From NCBI RefSeq assembly GCF_921293095.1, contig NC_060247.1:49201111-49265110 (forward strand): a stretch of 64,000 bases of DNA. The letters run 5' to 3'. Position numbers and translations under genes: made by a program. This document shows, piece after piece, positions 1-11,477 of this stretch; positions within the stretch are counted from its first letter, which is position 1; every line of letters begins with the position of its first letter. The notes under the pieces were generated by a model. That model worked only from the letters and a program-made list of their open reading frames with translations, did not search any database and was not told the origin of the DNA. This stretch comes from Ischnura elegans (taxonomy: Eukaryota > Arthropoda > Insecta > Odonata > Coenagrionidae).

Positions 1-886
1 GCAAAATATGCAGCCGGAGGAGGTTTATCAGGATGTGGCGTGGGTGGACGGGCTAAATTGAAGCGCGACAGGAGAAAGGAGACTCACCGTAAATTTTCTG
101 TCGCCGAAGTAAAGCCGTCCCGCGCTACCCCGTCAAGGACACACGGCGGAAGGCAACAGCCCTCACCAGGAGCGGCAAAAAGCAGAAACTCAGCCCTCAG
201 CGTTGACGCGACCCGTATCTGATAAGTACTACTGCACTTGCCCCAAACCACAAACTAAGACATTTTTCCTCAAGTTAAGAAGATTCCAGACCAGTGTCGT
301 CTACGAACCCCAAACTGAATTCCAAAATTGTTCCCCCATTCAGTGCAGAAGAGCCGTTTACCCCTCCTCCCCTGCCCCCTTCTTTATTGTGTTCCGATTC
401 CCCCTACTCCCTCTTCCCCCCCCCCCCCAAGGTGGGAGTGTATATGAGTGTATTAATTTATAAGGACAGGGTATGTATTTCTTTTGATTATATTGTCATT
501 TAACTTTGTGATCAGATGGTGCGAGATGAACTTATGAAATCAATCGGGCGAGAATTAGTTGTTCCACTTGTGTTTGCTCCGTTTTGTTTTGATGTTATGT
601 TCAGTTGATTCTCGCATATGCCCGCAAGGAAGCGGCAATCTGATGTATGATTATTTATATCCGATTGTCTGCTGTTTTCATTAAATTTGTGTTAAATGAA
701 GTATTGGTAGAAAGCTCACGTTCTTTCAAGCACACCTATCACCAAGAGATCACTCGTACGTTTCTTTCCCTTCTTGTGCACCCCGTCCCCTTTCTCTCCC
801 GAAAAAAGAAAAATCCATTCCCCTTTCTTTGTCCACCCCCAATCCCTCCCACTTTCCCCTTGACCTGTGACGAGAGGTCACAATAT
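1..886 (+). mobile_element. Pogo-like element fragment (copy 1)
   Basis: Positions 1-886 align along their length with about 15190-16074, which is internal sequence of the complete element at 13868-16572. The left end runs off the window and the similarity stops abruptly near 886. Shared landmarks are the AGCCGGAGGAGGTTTAT segment, a C-tract near 418-428, and a short reading start MPARKRQ that resembles the start of pogo/Tigger transposases. No transposase body is present. The two copies differ at many sites, so they are old. The fragment assignment is firm. The superfamily is inferred only from the other copy's ends. Confidence 0.75.
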
Positions 887-1259
887 CAAACACACATGAA
901 TTATTGCTATCATTTTTAAGCGTCAACATATCGCCTTTATTCAAAATAAAAGCAAAACTGCATACCATGGATACTTCCGCACAAAAAACAGTGCCAAATT
1001 GTTCGTCAGATAACAAGAATTGCTATGTGTAGCTGAGCTGGAGCAGCACTATGGGTTTACTGCTCAGGCCAGGCCTAGTGGGCCCCAGCCATGATTTCAG
1101 ACTGGCTAATTGAAAGTGAGCTCACTAAGCCTGCTCTCAGACTTTCATATACCAACACTTACCAAGTCAGCCAGTCTGACCTCAGCTTGGTTGGTAAACA
1201 TATCGTCCTAAACCAGTATGAACCCTAATATAAAATTGATTCATGTACACTATAGTTAT
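887..1259. other. Spacer between repeat fragment and last exon
   Basis: No open frame or repeat end was recognised here. Part of it is probably the 3' untranslated region of the minus-strand gene that ends at 1260. No canonical AATAAA was found close after the stop on that strand. Confidence 0.4.
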
Positions 1260-2762
1260 TCAATCTTCAATTTGTGCAGAGAAAGGAGGAAGATGTCTTT
1301 GAATTTCCTTCATCAGTATTTTGGCCTAAAACAACATGCCACCTGAAAGGAAACTAATCCTCATGTGGACCAATAGTGGTGACACCAGCTCCGATGGCAT
1401 AATCCTCACCTCAATGGTACATGACACTGCATGAGATTAATGAAACAAGTAGCCTAGCCTAGCCCAAGAAAATTGCACATTTTTCTAATGGAATCCATCA
1501 TCTATTTCTGGTCTTAATAATGGCTACTAGGACATCATTAAATGTGCAATAAACAAAAATTGACAGTGATATACTGGCAGACAAAAAATATGTTTATAAT
1601 TCTTAGATTACTATCCACCACCATGGATTCAGAGGAATGTAATAAAAGTTGCTAGGAAGAAAATTTTATGAATGATAAACAAAAGTCTCATTAACCTAAA
1701 CTCAAATAACTATAAATTTTCACTAAAAGGGTATGACAATTTGAAATGCATAACTATTTCATCTACCATTAAAAGCTACCATTAAAAATTTAATACTGAT
1801 ACACAAATGATTAAGCCAGAATTATAACTAAAAATAGAATGATTAAGGGAGTATAAATATAACCACACAACACTGAATTGCAGGAGAACTACGTAAACAT
1901 CAACGAATAATGGGAGGGCAGAAATTAACGCATGCAAAATTATGAAATCAAAATTTACTAGATGCGAGGTGTCGCCTAACACATGAGGTACCAGTGCAGC
2001 AGTAAGTTACAAGCGAAGTCTAAGGAGTAATTCGGGGCATTAACTCATACGACCATTAGACAAGCAGAGTTAAATAAGAACCTAGAAATAATAAAATTGC
2101 TGATGACAGTCGTGCATTGAAAAACGCCATTCATTCTAATGCGGTGAAGCAAACAAAATAAAAATCGAGGATTGGCTAATTAATAACAAAAAACCGTAAA
2201 ATCGTGAAGCCATGCTGCTAGAAACTCACGTTTGGTTTCTCAACAACTTCGTCGAGTATCTTTTTCTTTGACTTATCTTTCTTTCTCTTCTTTTTCATCC
2301 CTTCTTTATCGGCTTCATTTTTCATGTCTTTGGCATCTTTACCTTTGGGAGGCTGTGGATCATCTTTCTTGGGAGTAAGGGGAGGAGAAGGTGGTAAGGT
2401 GTCGGCAGCTGGGGCCGAAATCAAAGTTTCTGTAGCAGGAAGAACGATTTCCTGCTTAGGAGGCTTTTTATCCGCCTTCTGGTTAGCTTTAGGCATTTGA
2501 ATTGATGGCAACTGCTCGGATGCAGGCAAACAGGGATTCGGGGGACGGGGACTTATTCCTTTTTTTGATAGCAGCTTGGAAAAATTGGTCAACACATACG
2601 GTTAAGGTCAGAATACGGCAACAAAATTGCATAATTGTTATTGGTATAACTATAGTTATCAAGTGGCCTTACCTGGGCCTGGGATTCGTAGTATTTACGC
2701 TCCGCGTCTTCACAAATATGCTTGTTGAACCAAATTCTTTCTTCGGCCAAAGGGGATGTCAT
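1260..2762 (-). CDS. Lysine-rich protein, three coding exons, function unknown
   Basis: Coding exons on the minus strand are 2673-2762 (30 codons, starting MTSPLAEERIWF), 2230-2574 (115 codons) and 1260-1325 (21 codons plus TGA). All junctions are phase 0, with donors GTAAGG and GTGAGT and acceptors with pyrimidine tracts. The product is about 166 aa: an N-terminal helix rich in charged residues with the patch ICEDAERKYYE, a Pro- and Lys-rich disordered middle ending in a KKKRKKDKSKKK stretch (a likely nuclear localisation signal), and a short tail ending HLPPFSAQIED. An acceptor just before the ATG (2764-2765) means a 5' untranslated or further coding exon lies upstream. I do not recognise the family. 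The last exon is the least certain part. The gene is divergent from CHRAC1, so it is probably a housekeeping nuclear protein (inference). Confidence 0.6.
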
Positions 2763-3248
2763 CCTGAGAAACAGACGCTGAAACAGCCAAGAATTAAAAA
2801 TAACTTACATGAAGCAAACGAGATCAGACTTTGGTCAACATCACAGGCCACATTGGCAAGAGCCAAGTGTGAAAAAAGTGTGACATGTGCAATAGTACTC
2901 AAACATTAAAACAGTATTTTAACCACTAAATTAATAAATTCCAGGATAGCAACAAACCAAAATTAATATTTAAGGACAGTAAACCAAAAACTATTCGAAC
3001 GTCTGTCACAAAAGCCACAATTACCGAAATTGAATTTTCGACACCCCAACCTGCTGACGAAACGGACGAAAGTGAAAGAGACAGAAGGCTATCGATCAAA
3101 TATCGAAATATGTATTTCTATGCAAAAATATTGATTTGGTTATAAAAAATAAATTAAGAATTTTAGGCGAATCCAAGTAAAATAAAATAAACTATGAAAA
3201 TGAGATAGAATTTATAAACAGGTTATGACTAGTTTTTATGTTGTAGAA
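2763..3248. promoter_or_regulatory. Shared divergent promoter region
   Basis: These 486 bp separate the first seen exon of the minus-strand lysine-rich gene from the CHRAC1 start codon. No TATA box is placed suitably for either gene. A 5' untranslated exon of the minus-strand gene must start somewhere in this interval. Head-to-head spacing under 500 bp suggests a bidirectional housekeeping promoter. This is inferred from geometry only. Confidence 0.5.
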
Positions 3249-5789
3249 ATGGCGGCCAATCTGAGCGGCAATGTGAAAAGTCGAGAATTAAGTTTACCGT
3301 CGAGTAGAATTAAGACGATTATGAAAAGTTCTCCAAACGTGGAAAACATAGGTCAAGACTCCTTGTTGTTGGTCACGAAAGCTACCGTGAGTTTCATTTT
3401 TAGCTATTTTGATGTGTATAAGTCACTCGGCCTCACAAACCCATTTCACCTTTCAGGAACTCTTTATTCAGCATCTGTCACGTCAAGCATTGAAGCAAGT
3501 CGACGGGAAGGCTGAGTTTATAGATTACAAGCATCTAGCTGAAGTTGTTCAAACGAATAAGAGGCTAGACTTCTTGAAAGGTAAGCATATGTTGCTATTA
3601 ACCATGGTGTCATAGGGTAAGTAACTTTGTTTGGAAAAATCGTTTGTGACAATTACCGGTTGTGGCCATTCATGATAATCATTAAGGCATTCACCACTCT
3701 GCTGACTCTTTAATCTTGCAATTTAAACTTACTGTGGCAGTCTTGATGTCTTCATTGTCTATTTTTTGGGTGCTATTGAAGGTTAACGTGATCAAGCTTC
3801 GTGAGCCGCGAGTTCAAGCTTTCCCAATAGCAATTCAAAATTGGTGTATTTAGTAGTTTCGTGGCTTTTCATGTCAACCCAATCAAAGGATGAGTTAGAA
3901 TTGTCATTAAAACATCCTGTGCGGCCGAGCCTGGCGCGAAATAAGATGCACTTCTTGTTTTTAATGCTTAAGGAATGGACTGCAATTAATTATTTTTAAA
4001 CATCCTCTGCGCTTGGAGAGGGCTGACAATGCTCAGGCCCCTCCCCCCAACTAATCTCGCCAAAGGTTTGAACCTCAAACTTTATAAACGGTTACACCAC
4101 CTTAGAAATTCACCCTACTCATACCAGCTGTTTGTATATTGAAAGAAAGAGTAACTTTACGCTGTTGCATGGTGTCTACCACGGTTAACATAGTAAATGC
4201 AAAGTTAAAAATAATAAACATGTCCGAGTTCTTGGTAGGTCTAACTCTCACCTAATCCTCTGTAATCCACGCATTTGAGAAGACCTGTTCACACAATACA
4301 TTAAAATAAATGTCAGATAGAATGAATGATTTTTGTGGACTGAAACGGAACATGTACAATTGCATGAATGAAATTAGAACTGGTTCTATTTTCTATTAAT
4401 GAGTTCACACAAGTTGTGTGGTTACATGGAGCATTTTGTTGTTCATTCTCGCATTCTTACATTTAGACATTAACTTGTACCAGCTATTGTATTGTGTAAT
4501 TAGGCCTCAAGTAGTGAATCTGAATGCAAGTCATCACTGAGTGGACATCAGAGGAGTACTGGTCAAATTCAATTATAGACCTGTTTGTGTGAACAATTAC
4601 ATGATGGAAAAGCATGATAGTTGAGAAGAAGTGGTTAGGTTATGGTCTGAATCTACATCTACTGCGGGGAAGTTTTTCACATTATTTCTCAACCTCTGCT
4701 TACCATAATGTGTTCTGATACCTCCCTGTATCTCTTGTACTCCCCTATGTATACCTCCACCCATAGTGATACATGTGTTTGTGGTAAATAGCCACTACAA
4801 TCTTGATAAAATTTAAGTCCTATTCAGGCGGCTTTGTAATTATTAGGGAAATTGCATTTCTTTTCATTAAGCGAAACAAAAACCCATTACTTTCCCTTTT
4901 GGCTGTCCTGGGCTATGTAGATTACTTACATCTACATAATACCCCACGAGCCGCCTAAAAGGCATGTGGCAGGGGGTGTTATGACACCAGCCGTTTACTA
5001 CAAAAAAAAATGAAGTTGTCTAACGAGGTTGGGACTTGCGTTTATTAAAGTCCTTTGTGGTTCGGGGGAAAAACGAATTCCCATATCTATCCGTTCGGCA
5101 AAACATCTCTCTTAATTTATCGCTTCTATCGGACCTGGAGATCTAGTGTGGCTCTAATACTATGTTCTCTGTGTCTCTCTTAAAGATATCCATTCTCAAT
5201 TGATCAAGCAATCTAAGCCGAGCGCGCAGCCTCCGAGTCTCCAACGGCTCCCAGCCTAATTCGCTTAACATCTGGGTAACACTGTCTGTACTCCCATAGC
5301 AGTTTTTGACGAAACGCGCAGCCTTCCTTTGTATTTTATTCAGTTCGCGGATTAAGTCTTTCTGCACCGGATCCCCTTCCCTAACATTGTCGGAGTCCAA
5401 GGCAATCATATGGCTGGAGCCTGGAAGGCCTGTGTGGTCAGTCATGGGTGATCGTTCGTTTTATTGAACGGGCTTGGAGGTGTGGGCAATAAATAGATGG
5501 GCTAGGCACAACCAGATTTTCAGATTTCCATCTTCAGGCCGCTTATATGTACTTTTATGTTGAAATTAATACATTTGAATTAGTCTTGCACCTGACTTCA
5601 CTTTTTAATGTGTTAGATTAAAAATATTCCATTTGTGGCAATTAGTGATGTGCACCATTAAAATAAAACTTTGTAATTCTTTTTGCAGAAATAATTCCTA
5701 GGAAAATTAAGGTCCAAGATTATTATGACATGATGAGTGGAGAGGATGACTCTGATTCTGATGAAATGGATGCATTCATTATGAAATAA
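3249..5789 (+). CDS. CHRAC1: Chromatin accessibility complex protein 1 (histone-fold)
   Basis: Three coding exons: 3249-3386, 3457-3580 and 5689-5789, joined in phases 0 and 1 with donors GTGAGT and GTAAGC and acceptors TTTCAG and TTGCAG. The 120-aa product is close to CHRAC1/Chrac-16 (human 131 aa). It has the LPSSRIKTIMKSSP start of the histone fold (about residues 16-30), the helix LLLVTKATELFIQHL across the first junction, the FIDYKHLAEVVQ segment, the IIPRKIKVQDYY segment, and a short acidic tail EDDSDSDE. In animals this protein pairs with a second histone-fold subunit in the ISWI-containing CHRAC nucleosome-sliding complex and binds DNA. The start is the first ATG whose product aligns with the family. 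Intron 1 is 70 bp. Intron 2 (2.1 kb) holds LINE and MITE fragments. An AATAAA (5785-5790) overlaps the stop codon. Confidence 0.95.
4281..4480. repeat. MITE-like repeat, degraded copy in CHRAC1 intron 2
   Basis: Aligns with the better copy at 20081-20310, sharing for example GAATGATTTTTGTGGAC and GTTCATTCTCGCATTC. The left end reads AGACCTGTTCACAC. The right end is eroded, so the boundary is approximate. A further end-like AGACCTGTTTGTGTGAAC lies near 4577-4594. Confidence 0.6.
4628..4797 (-). mobile_element. RTE LINE fragment (endonuclease region)
   Basis: Positions 4628-4797 match about 10205-10375, inside the endonuclease frame of the large RTE element at 8037-11300, in the same orientation. 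Shared stretches include TACCATAATGT and GCGGGGAAG. It is a short, diverged relic in CHRAC1 intron 2 with no coding capacity. Confidence 0.75.
4930..5450 (-). mobile_element. Jockey/CR1-like LINE 3' fragment
   Basis: The minus strand at 5143-5445 reads as the C-terminal end of a non-LTR reverse transcriptase: KIQRKAARFVKNCY, then VTQMLSELGWEPLETRRL and LRLLDQLR. This IQRKAARF...LGW..LE.RR pattern is typical of Jockey/CR1-group elements. Similarity continues past the end of the frame to about 4930. Related pieces lie at 31420-31560, 54690-54780 and 56310-56640. The 5' part of the element is absent, as is usual for incomplete reverse transcription. Confidence 0.8.
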
Positions 5790-8036
5790 ACAATTCCATT
5801 TTTCATACCATTTGTACTTATTTCATCTATTATTCCATGAAGATTTCAGATCAACTTTGCCTTTTGAATGTATTCATTCAGTGGAAAATTTGTCATAATG
5901 TGATAATAATACTTATTCTTAATGTATTAAATTATTTTTCTTCAGTTGTGCAGTTTGTTTCACTATAAATTTATTAACCCTTTTCTAGTATTAATTATAT
6001 TTCAACAAACTTTTATAAAGTGAGTGTTGGTTCATTTAACACCGACTGCCATGGTGTAAGTGCACATATTTCCTGTGTCACCATCGGTGTTTCTTCATTG
6101 GTTACGTTTTATTGATTTATGTCTTGTAGAAATATCTTTATATGATTAATATATATCTTTATATAATGAATATATATATATCTTTATATAATGAATGTAA
6201 AACTGTATTTTGAAGTAATTTGGCCACAACGATCACTTAGATGCAGTCCATGCCAAAACAATCTCTCCTGGTAATTATTGGTGCAAGAAATCCTGTTTCC
6301 TCTTACGGTTTGAATTGAACCTCTAGAGCATAATTAAAAATGTCTGAGTGTCTTGATATCACCAATGCAGGTTGTAATTGTAAAATAAGATTTCTTCTAC
6401 TTACTAATTTCTTCTACCACTAAGATCCACGGGACTAAGGAGTATCATGCAAATCAAGAAACGCCTCTTGCAGCAGGGAGGCGTGTGGCCAGAACCTTTG
6501 AGGTGGCATTTCGGCATGAAGGAATTGAGACACCACTAAACGGTTGAAAGTTTTGCCCATAGGGCTCTAAAATATCATGTTTACCAAGGAAAACATTTTA
6601 TCCGGGTCGAAAAGCTCAACATTCAAAATATGTAACTGCCTTAAGGCCTGATAGGTGCCTCAGGCATGGCTATCCAACGTTGCACGATTCTGAAAATTTC
6701 TTATAAATCATTACACACCATTTCGCAGATTTTGAGACTACGAATTTTTAAATCAGATAATTTCGAAAAATTAAGTGCTGGCCTAAGGGTTCATGCCTGT
6801 CATACATAAATTCTAAGAAATAGCCTTTTTTATAGCATTGCCCTATCTTTTACTGCTACTTCTTGGGAGAGAGCCTCAGGAGGAGTTGAGTTCAGCAACA
6901 ATGTCAAAACTGTCAGTGTCTCAAAATTAGGATTTTCACTTCCTCTCTTTAATCTGGGCATGAATATATACACACACAATATCTATTGTCAACAGAGACA
7001 GACAGTGGGTTTCAGTGGCAGAGTTTTACTTATAAGCTATAAATGTGAGAGATAGGCTCACCCGAAAAATTTGGGACCTTCGGTTCTTTCAATTCACTTA
7101 CCCCTAGCCTGGGTTAAAATTCATGCTTCTTTTGCCCCTACTCCCTTCCTCATCTCTCAAAAATTCTTTTGCCTTTTTGTCAGGGCAGCCAATCAAAATC
7201 ATGGTTTCTTCAGTGAGGCACTTTTCTCAGGGCCATAGGCAAGTAGTGTGTACCTTCGGTTATCAAGAAATACTAATTACATTATGCATTAAGAACATAC
7301 TTGGTCACAGATTGTCTAATTGTCTTCTGTAAGATGAACTCTACCATAGTCTTTCGTAAACCTCTTACACCGATTGAGATGATGGGCTCCTCAATTTTAT
7401 TTGAGAGAGAGAGGGTGGCAAAAGCAGCTCATGTTAACGCACGTTGTACCTTTGTGCGGTGACCTCTGGTAACCATTTTTACATTATTTATTCTCTTTGA
7501 GAGAGAATGCTAAAATAGACAAACCCCTAATGCAAATACCTAATAAACCATTTATTTGCCCAGAGGTGAACACAAATGGGTAGCGTGAATATGTATGGTA
7601 AAAATGACGGAACATTTAGATAATGTCTGATCAATGACTTGGAAATATTGTTCCAGATGTTCTGATGCTCAAATTATTTTAGTAGTAGTGGCAAAACTAA
7701 GTGGAAACTCAATGTTAGTTGATCAATCTCAATTTCAGATTCTTGTACAGTAGTCCTGGCAAGGCGTGTTTCAATTCCAAATACTACTGCACACACATTA
7801 ACCAATTTATGCCAATTGTTCAATTCTTAGAATACCTGACACCATTATACAATTTAATGACTAAGTAGCATAAAATGGCAAAATGTAGCCATTTTTATTT
7901 CTGTACCCCTTTAGTAGGCCATTTGGGGAAAAATTTCTTGCACAAAAACTTAAGCTAGTAAAATGCTAACTTTCCCATGAATTTTAAATTCTGTAGGCAT
8001 AAATCACCAAAAATCAATTTGTATGTATTTATTATA
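5790..8036. other. Spacer downstream of CHRAC1
   Basis: AT-rich sequence with no gene or clear element that I can support. It holds a small TATATA-rich tract near 6130-6195 in which a TATCTTTATATAATGAATA unit is repeated imperfectly. Reading frames here are short and lack recognisable domains. Confidence 0.5.
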
Positions 8037-8048
8037 GTATTCTACCGA

Positions 8049-9935
8049 TTAAGGTAGGTTTCCATGGAGTACGCAAGAAGTGATCTGGGAGCCTCCCTTT
8101 CCTTCCAGCACTGCCTTCTTTAACTCACAGTAAGGCCTACTCTCTTTCAATCTATCTAAAAATCCTATTCTTTTCCTTCCCCTCCCTCGTTTCCCTAACA
8201 TTCTACCCTCTAACACCATTTTCAACATCCCCTCACCGCTAAGCACTAACTCCATCCATACCTTCTGTCTCCTCCGTATCTCATCTAAAAGCTGTCTCTC
8301 CTCGCCAACCATATCCAGCACTTCATCATTCCTTTTCCTCTCCGTCCATTTCACCCTCTCCATTCTTCTCCATACCCACATCTCGAATGCCTCCAATCTT
8401 CTCTCGTCTTCTTTCCTCAGTGTCCACGTTTCCGCACCGTAGAGAGCTACACTCCAGATCAAACTCTTCACTAACCTTTTCTTTAAACTCTTACATAACG
8501 ATCCTCTTAGAAGCTCCTTCCTGTTCATGAACGCCTCCTACGCTAATGCAATTCTCTTCCTGATGTCCTTACTACTGTATCCGTTTTCCTCTAACGTACT
8601 GCCTAAATAGTTGAATTGCTCAACCTGCTCAAGTTTTTCACCACCCACCTTTATCTTGAGTCTCACATTCCTCGCTCGTGATGCTTTACAAAACCGCATA
8701 ACCTTAGTTTTCCTGTGATTAATCCTCATCCCATATTCCTCGCAACGCTCGTATAACGCATCCACTAGAGCCTGAAGCCCCCTCGCTGACTGGCTAATCA
8801 GCGCCTGATCATCCGCGAATCTCACTGATTTGAACATCATTCCTCCCACTTTTATTCCAGCTTCTAACTCATCCCATGCTTCCCTTACCATCTCTTCAGC
8901 GTACACGTTAAAGAGCAGCGGCGATAGAGGACAGCCTTGCCTCACACCTCGGCCAATGCTTGCCCACCCAGATTCTCCGTCCGCTACCCTCACTTGCGCA
9001 GTCTGGGCCATATACAGATTACGAATCAGTCGTCTATCCCTCCAATCTACACCTATTCTCTTCAGAATTTCCATTAACTTTACCCAGTTCACCCTATCAA
9101 ATGCTTTCTCAAAATCCACGAAACATGCATATACGTCCTGGTCATATTCTAGGTTCCTCTCGACGAGGGACCTCATTATTGCTATTGCATCACGAGTTGA
9201 CTTCCCTTTTCTGAAACCACATTGATCTTTGCCCAAATACTCGTTTGCCCTCGCCTCCATTCGTCTGTTCAATATCCTCAGCACCACTTTCGCCGCATGC
9301 GATATTAAGCTGATAGTCCTATAATCTCCGCATTCCACAGCTTTCTTCTTTTTCGGAAGCGGAATTAAAACCGTCTTCACGAAATCTTCCGGCCAATATC
9401 CCTCCTCATAGATCCTGCGCACTAGTTCGAAAAACCTTTTCTTACCTTCCCTCCCTAGATTCTTCAGAAGCTCACACGGGATATTGTCTACGCCGACTGC
9501 TTTCCTAGCCTTCATATCACGAAGTGCTCTCTCTATTTCCGAATCTAATATCCCCGGCCCAAGATTGTCCTCCTCCACTGCACTTTCCTCCTCTAGAGTC
9601 AATCTCTCTGGTCTGTTCATTCCGTCATACAGGTCCTCCACATATTCCTTCCATCTACTCTGTACCTCTTCTTGCTCGGTTAGCATCCTCCCATCTTTAG
9701 CCTTAATTTTAGACATGGCTTGTCCTCTTTTGCCGCCCGATAGCGACTTAACTTTGGCGTACAACGCGCCTACTTCTCCATCCTTCTGGAACTTTTCCAT
9801 TTCCTCACACTGTCTTTTCCACCAAGCCTCCCTTGCCCTCTTAGTTTCACGTCGTAATCGATTATTCAATTCCCTATACATTCTTTTGCCCTGTTCTGTG
9901 TCCACGTTCTTCCACTTCCTCCTCTTCCATTTCAT
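8049..9935 (-). pseudogene. RTE reverse transcriptase
   Basis: The minus strand encodes the polymerase part of the RTE element in one frame, broken by a single stop at 8538-8540. Family landmarks appear in order: the LISHAAKVVLRILNRRM region, FRKGKSTRDAI, a palm motif FVDFEKAFDRV, VRQGCPLSPLLFNVYAEEM, the catalytic pair in VRFADDQALI, and the C-terminal SVALYGAETWTL and FEMWVWRRMERVKWT motifs after the stop. FADD replaces the commoner YADD, a substitution seen in this group. The upstream join to the endonuclease frame needs a frameshift near 9920. Confidence 0.9.
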
Positions 9936-11184
9936 TTACCATTGCCTCCGTTATCCACGGCTTCTTTATCCTTCTACTGTCAACGTAACCAATTGACTTC
10001 TCCGCCGCTTTGACTATTCCCGTTTTTATATTATCCCATCTTTCCTCTATCGTCTTGGTACTTTCAATCTCCCGTATACTAATGTCCACTAGTTCCTGAT
10101 ATTCTCTCCTCATACTCCCCTTCAGGGCTTCTACGTTCCATTTCTTCGCCTTCCTAACTTTAATAAGTCTTTTGAATCTTACGTTGCATTTCATGAGCAC
10201 TAGATTGTGGTCCGAATCCGCATCCGCTGCGGGGAAGCTGCGCGAGTTTTTCACACTATTCCTAAACCTCTGTCTTACCATAATGTAGTCTATTTGATAT
10301 CTCCCCACATCCCCTGGACTTTTCCATGTGTACCTTCGCCCTTTATGATGTTTGAACCACGTGTTTGTGATGAATAACTTGTTTCTCTTGCAAAATTCTG
10401 CTACTTTCTCGCCCCTGTCGTTTCGAATTCCTAATCCAAATTCTCCTATTTCGTTTCCATCCCTACCTTCCCCGACTGAAGCGTTCCAGTCCCCCATCAC
10501 TACCAGATTTTTCTTACCCGGTGTGTCTCTAATTATTTCCTCGAGCTGTTCATACACCTCATCTACTTCTTCCTCCCTATAATTGCTAGTGGGCATGTAA
10601 ACTTGGACCACCACAAGGTTGGCGGGCCGCGCCTCAATTTCTACCACCAGAATCCTATCGCTTACCTGGTCTATACCTACCACACGCTTACCCATCTTCC
10701 CGTTTAATACTAATGCTACCCCTCGCTGGCTTTCTTCCCCTCCACTATATGTAACCCTATACCCATCACTCCAATAGTCCCCCCCATCCCTCCACCTCAC
10801 CTCGCATAATCCTAAGATATCTATCCTCCCTTTATCCATTTCCCTTTTGATATTTTCTAATTTCCCCGCCCTCAGCATTGTCCTCACATTCCACGTCCCT
10901 ACATTTACAGCCGACTTCTTCTCCATCTTCTTGGTCTTCTTTTCTTCCTTCTTCATTGCTGCTGCTGCTGATGATGATGATGATGATAAAGATAAGTCTC
11001 TGCAAGGATTTCGCATGTTGACGACCCCGAGGACCTTGCCGACCTCGCTGCCGTGCCCGACACCCGCCCTTTGCGGACGGGTCCCGGGCGATGAGATTCC
11101 GAGGCTCATTTGGTTGTACTCCATGTGTTCAGGGAAGAGATAGTTGGTAGGGTTTCCCACTTCCATTCCAACAGTGTTTTTCAC
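9874..11184 (-). pseudogene. RTE apurinic endonuclease domain
   Basis: A 436-aa frame on the minus strand with the apurinic-endonuclease-like motifs of RTE elements: GTWNVRTM, LGLCEVRW, GDWNASVG, the IDYIMV strand, and the closing SDHNLVL. The first ~90 residues (with a Ser/Ala run encoded by a GCTGCT/GATGAT microsatellite at about 10960-10990) look like leader sequence rather than domain. The frame ends in Glu-rich sequence that overlaps the polymerase frame, which marks the frameshift. The domain nicks target DNA to prime reverse transcription. Confidence 0.88.
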
Positions 11185-11477
11185 GTGACACCATCACGTG
11201 GACTACCTTTCGCCTGGCTCCTACCCTTCGACCTATCTGGCATGGGTGGCCCTACCGGGAATAATTTAGAATTAATCCCGCCAGTGCAGCTCTAGGGGTG
11301 AGATATCAATAAGATTTGAGACTTTTGATTATGGATGGAAAGGGTATAATGTTTGCATATGGAATGATAACTGAGTGGTGAATATTGCATATGTATATCA
11401 ATTTACCACAGCAAATTTTTACAAATAGAGGGGTCAAATGTTGCCAAAACAGTTCCTGTGTATGAAGACTATTAATA

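Larger units (their letters stand above)
8037..11300 (-). mobile_element. RTE (BovB-like) LINE, nearly full length
   Basis: About 3.26 kb on the minus strand carries an apurinic endonuclease followed by a reverse transcriptase in the order typical of RTE elements, and the protein is clearly similar to the BovB/RTE group. The 5' end is placed near 11300, before a GC-rich leader. The 3' end is placed near 8037, just after the last frame, where the sequence CTACCGATTAAGGTAGG lies. One frameshift (about 9920) and one in-frame stop (8538-8540) interrupt the reading frame, so the copy is recent but not active as it stands. No clear target duplication was identified. The terminal motif recurs in the tandem array at 62849-63430. 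Confidence 0.9.

Noticed and set aside
8830-11143. Plus-strand frames at 8830-11143
   Set aside because: Complementary shadows of the minus-strand RTE reading frames.
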